Source of the DNA: an uncultured Alistipes sp.
GTDB lineage: Bacteria > Bacteroidota > Bacteroidia > Bacteroidales > Rikenellaceae
Reading direction: 5' to 3'
Length of the DNA stretch: 64,000 bases
Assembly: GCA_900539755.1 (NCBI GenBank)
Contig: UQDC01000002.1
Span: 186,001-250,000 of the forward strand
Below the pieces are notes generated by a model. It searched no databases and was not told where the DNA came from. It worked only from the letters and a program-made list of their open reading frames with translations. The position numbers were made by a program, and so were the translations under genes. How positions within the stretch are numbered: the first letter of the stretch is position 1; every line of letters begins with the position of its first letter. This document shows, piece by piece, positions 62,296 through 64,000 of this stretch.

Positions 62296-63601
62296 GGTAA
62301 TCGTGATTTTGAATATTATTTCAGCTGTCATTTTCCATCCGTTTGTCCTGCAGGACTATCTGTTATTGGGTGTGATCGTCGTACTGTTATGCTGTTCTGC
62401 GATGGTTTCGGCGTCGGAAACAGCTTTCTTTTCGCTCTCTCCTCATCAAATCGAACTGTTGCATAACCATCCGTCCCGCAGTAACCAGGCGGCTCTGAAA
62501 CTGCTTGATCGTTCCGAATATCTGCTTTCGACTATTCTGGTTGCCAATAATTTGGTCAACATCTGCATCGTCGTCCTCTCCAATGCGTTGATCGACTCCT
62601 GGATCGACTTCGGAGGAGCCAATGGCGTGGAATTTCTCGTCAAGATGGTGATTGTCACCTTCTTGTTGCTGCTTTTTGGCGAGATTATGCCCAAAATTTT
62701 TGCCAACTTCAATTCGATGCGTGTGGTTGGGTTGATGGCAGTTCCCTTGCGATTTTTTTACGCATTGTTCCGTCCGATCTGCCGCTTGTTGATTCGTTCG
62801 GGCAACCTGATCAACCGTCGAATGAGTCAAAAACAGGTCAATATCTCGATGGATGAACTCTCCAATGCAATCGAGATGACCTCTGATCAGACCGTTGAGG
62901 AGAAGAAAATCCTTTCGGGCATTGTCGATTTTGTCAATACCGAAGTGGGAGAGATCATGCGTTCACGAGTGGAGGTTGTTGCTCTCGATGAAGAGTCCGA
63001 CTTTGCCAAAGTGCGTGAGGTGATCATGCAGTCGGGCTATTCTCGCATCCCTGTCTATCAGGAGAATTTGGATAATGTGCGAGGAATCCTTTACGTTAAG
63101 GATGTTTTGCCCTATATTTCGGCTGGAGATGATTTTGAATGGATCAATCTGTGCCGCAAACCCTATTTTGTCCCCGAGCACAAGAAGATCAATAGCCTCC
63201 TGGAGGAGTTCCAGACACAAAAGATTCATATTGCCATTGTGGTGGATGAGTATGGATCAACATTGGGCCTTGTCTCGTTGGAAGATATTTTGGAAGAGAT
63301 TGTCGGTGAAATTTCCGATGAGTCGGATGTGCAACAGCAGTTTTATACGAAGATAGCTCCCGATACCTATATTTTTGATGGGAAAACCCATTTGAACGAT
63401 ATGCTCAAGGTGCTGAACCTGGAGGATGATTATTTGGATGATTTTCGTGGGGACGCTGAGACTGTAGCGGGTTTGATGCTCGAGATTCGACGTGATTTCC
63501 TGCGGCAGGGCGAAGTGATCTATTGCCGTAAACTGATTTTAACGGCTGAACTGGTCAGCAATTATCGAATAGATAAAGTGCGTGTCGTTGTTGGCCAGTA
63601 G
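62294..63601 (+). CDS. gldE: GldE-like CNNM/CBS transporter-associated protein
   Basis: A 435-aa inner-membrane protein of the CorC/HlyC (CNNM plus CBS) family. An N-terminal CNNM domain (about 15-200) has four segments, including SASETAFFSLSPHQIELL and GEIMPKIFANFNSMRVV. Two CBS domains lie at about 215-330 (SGYSRIPVYQENLDNVRGILYVKDVL and VVDEYGSTLGLVSLEDILEEIVGE), then a CorC_HlyC domain. In gliding Bacteroidetes the GldE homologue is needed for gliding; here, without other gld genes in view, it may act in metal transport or lipoprotein export. The start is uncertain: TTG 62294 or GTG 62303, both beside a terminator. Confidence 0.88.
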   Translation: MVIVILNIISAVIFHPFVLQDYLLLGVIVVLLCCSAMVSASETAFFSLSPHQIELLHNHPSRSNQAALKLLDRSEYLLSTILVANNLVNICIVVLSNALIDSWIDFGGANGVEFLVKMVIVTFLLLLFGEIMPKIFANFNSMRVVGLMAVPLRFFYALFRPICRLLIRSGNLINRRMSQKQVNISMDELSNAIEMTSDQTVEEKKILSGIVDFVNTEVGEIMRSRVEVVALDEESDFAKVREVIMQSGYSRIPVYQENLDNVRGILYVKDVLPYISAGDDFEWINLCRKPYFVPEHKKINSLLEEFQTQKIHIAIVVDEYGSTLGLVSLEDILEEIVGEISDESDVQQQFYTKIAPDTYIFDGKTHLNDMLKVLNLEDDYLDDFRGDAETVAGLMLEIRRDFLRQGEVIYCRKLILTAELVSNYRIDKVRVVVGQ

Positions 63602-63713
63602 TTCGGTGTATCCGGTCAGTGCTGCGAGAAGCAATCATCGAAACATGGAACTTGAAACAGATAATAAATACATAGGTTATTAAAAACTAACTAAACAATC
63701 TTAATTGACAGCA

Positions 63714-64000
63714 ATGAAAAAACTGATTCTGACTTTGGCCGTATTGGTCTGTGCCGGGCAGCTTTTTGCACAAAACCAGCCTTCGCAGCTGAGTGATCAG
63801 CAGAAGGCGATGATGAAAGCTTTTCATCTTGTAACTCCTGAGGATATTCACACCTTCTCGTATGAGTTGTTGAAAGATGAATATCGTGGACGCCGTTCGG
63901 GTGATGTTGGGTATGATAAGGCCGCTGCATATGTGATCGACCATTTCAAGAAATGGGGCTTGAAACCGATGGGAGATAACGGTACGTATGAAAATACCTT
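63714..64000 (+). CDS. Secreted M28-family peptidase, 5' part only
   Basis: The first 95 codons of a gene that runs off the window. A signal peptide (MKKLILTLAVLVCAGQLFAQ) is followed by a region typical of the N-terminus of zinc-dependent M28 aminopeptidases: LKDEYRGRRSGDVGYDKAA and FKKWGLKPMGDNGTYEN. The metal-binding catalytic domain lies outside the window, so activity cannot be checked. It follows gldE by 112 bp on the same strand; no promoter box was recognised. Confidence 0.8.
   Translation, partial: MKKLILTLAVLVCAGQLFAQNQPSQLSDQQKAMMKAFHLVTPEDIHTFSYELLKDEYRGRRSGDVGYDKAAAYVIDHFKKWGLKPMGDNGTYENT

Overview
The window looks like a chromosomal stretch of a Bacteroidales bacterium, possibly Rikenellaceae or Alistipes-like (inference; I ran no search). 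Evidence: many genes have the Bacteroidetes-type -7 box TAnnTTTG (some with a TTTG box 19-20 bp upstream), few have Shine-Dalgarno sites, and several families are typical of the phylum (GldE, DUF4251, DUF4834, an FtsL-like protein with a long cytoplasmic tail, sulfide-type Thi4, ECF sigma plus DUF4097). Most of it is ordinary housekeeping sequence, with one gene-poor accessory stretch (about 17.1-22 kb).

Layout. 0-9 kb: tRNA-Glu, a DprA-like orphan, O-acetylhomoserine sulfhydrylase, a candidate small RNA, an MgtC-type protein, a secreted GH3 glycosidase and a RhlE-type RNA helicase. 9-17 kb: a membrane-protein/cytidylate-kinase-like fusion, then a divalent-metal efflux operon (small His-rich membrane protein, CzcB-, CzcA- and CzcC-like). 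17-22.8 kb: tRNA-Ser(CGA), an ECF sigma / membrane partner / DUF4097 operon, a decayed tricorn-like S41 peptidase, a tRNA 3' remnant, a GNAT acetyltransferase and tRNA-Ser(GCT). 22.8-38.7 kb: prs, engB, osmC-thi4, gap, mlaF-mlaE, a DUF4834 gene, purB, rubredoxin, two DUF4251 paralogues (the second frameshifted), a flippase, argS and a dus gene divergent from argS.

38.9-62 kb: the division and cell wall (dcw) cluster in the order ftsL, ftsI (PASTA PBP), [two unknown genes, CPA2 antiporter], murE, [secreted PQQ-type propeller], mraY, murD, ftsW, murG, murC, ftsQ, ftsA, ftsZ. Together these make UDP-MurNAc-peptide (MurC, D, E), lipid I and II (MraY, MurG), and polymerise and crosslink septal wall (FtsW, FtsI) at the FtsZ/FtsA ring. 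mraZ, rsmH, murF and ddl are not in the window. The cluster is followed by gldE and the start of a secreted M28 peptidase that runs off the end.

No obvious CRISPR array, prophage, insertion sequence or defence island was seen. The points most worth a second look are the membrane-kinase fusion, the foreign genes inside the dcw cluster, the tRNA-Ser remnant with its diverged repeat, the decayed peptidase, the frameshifted DUF4251 copy and the candidate small RNA.
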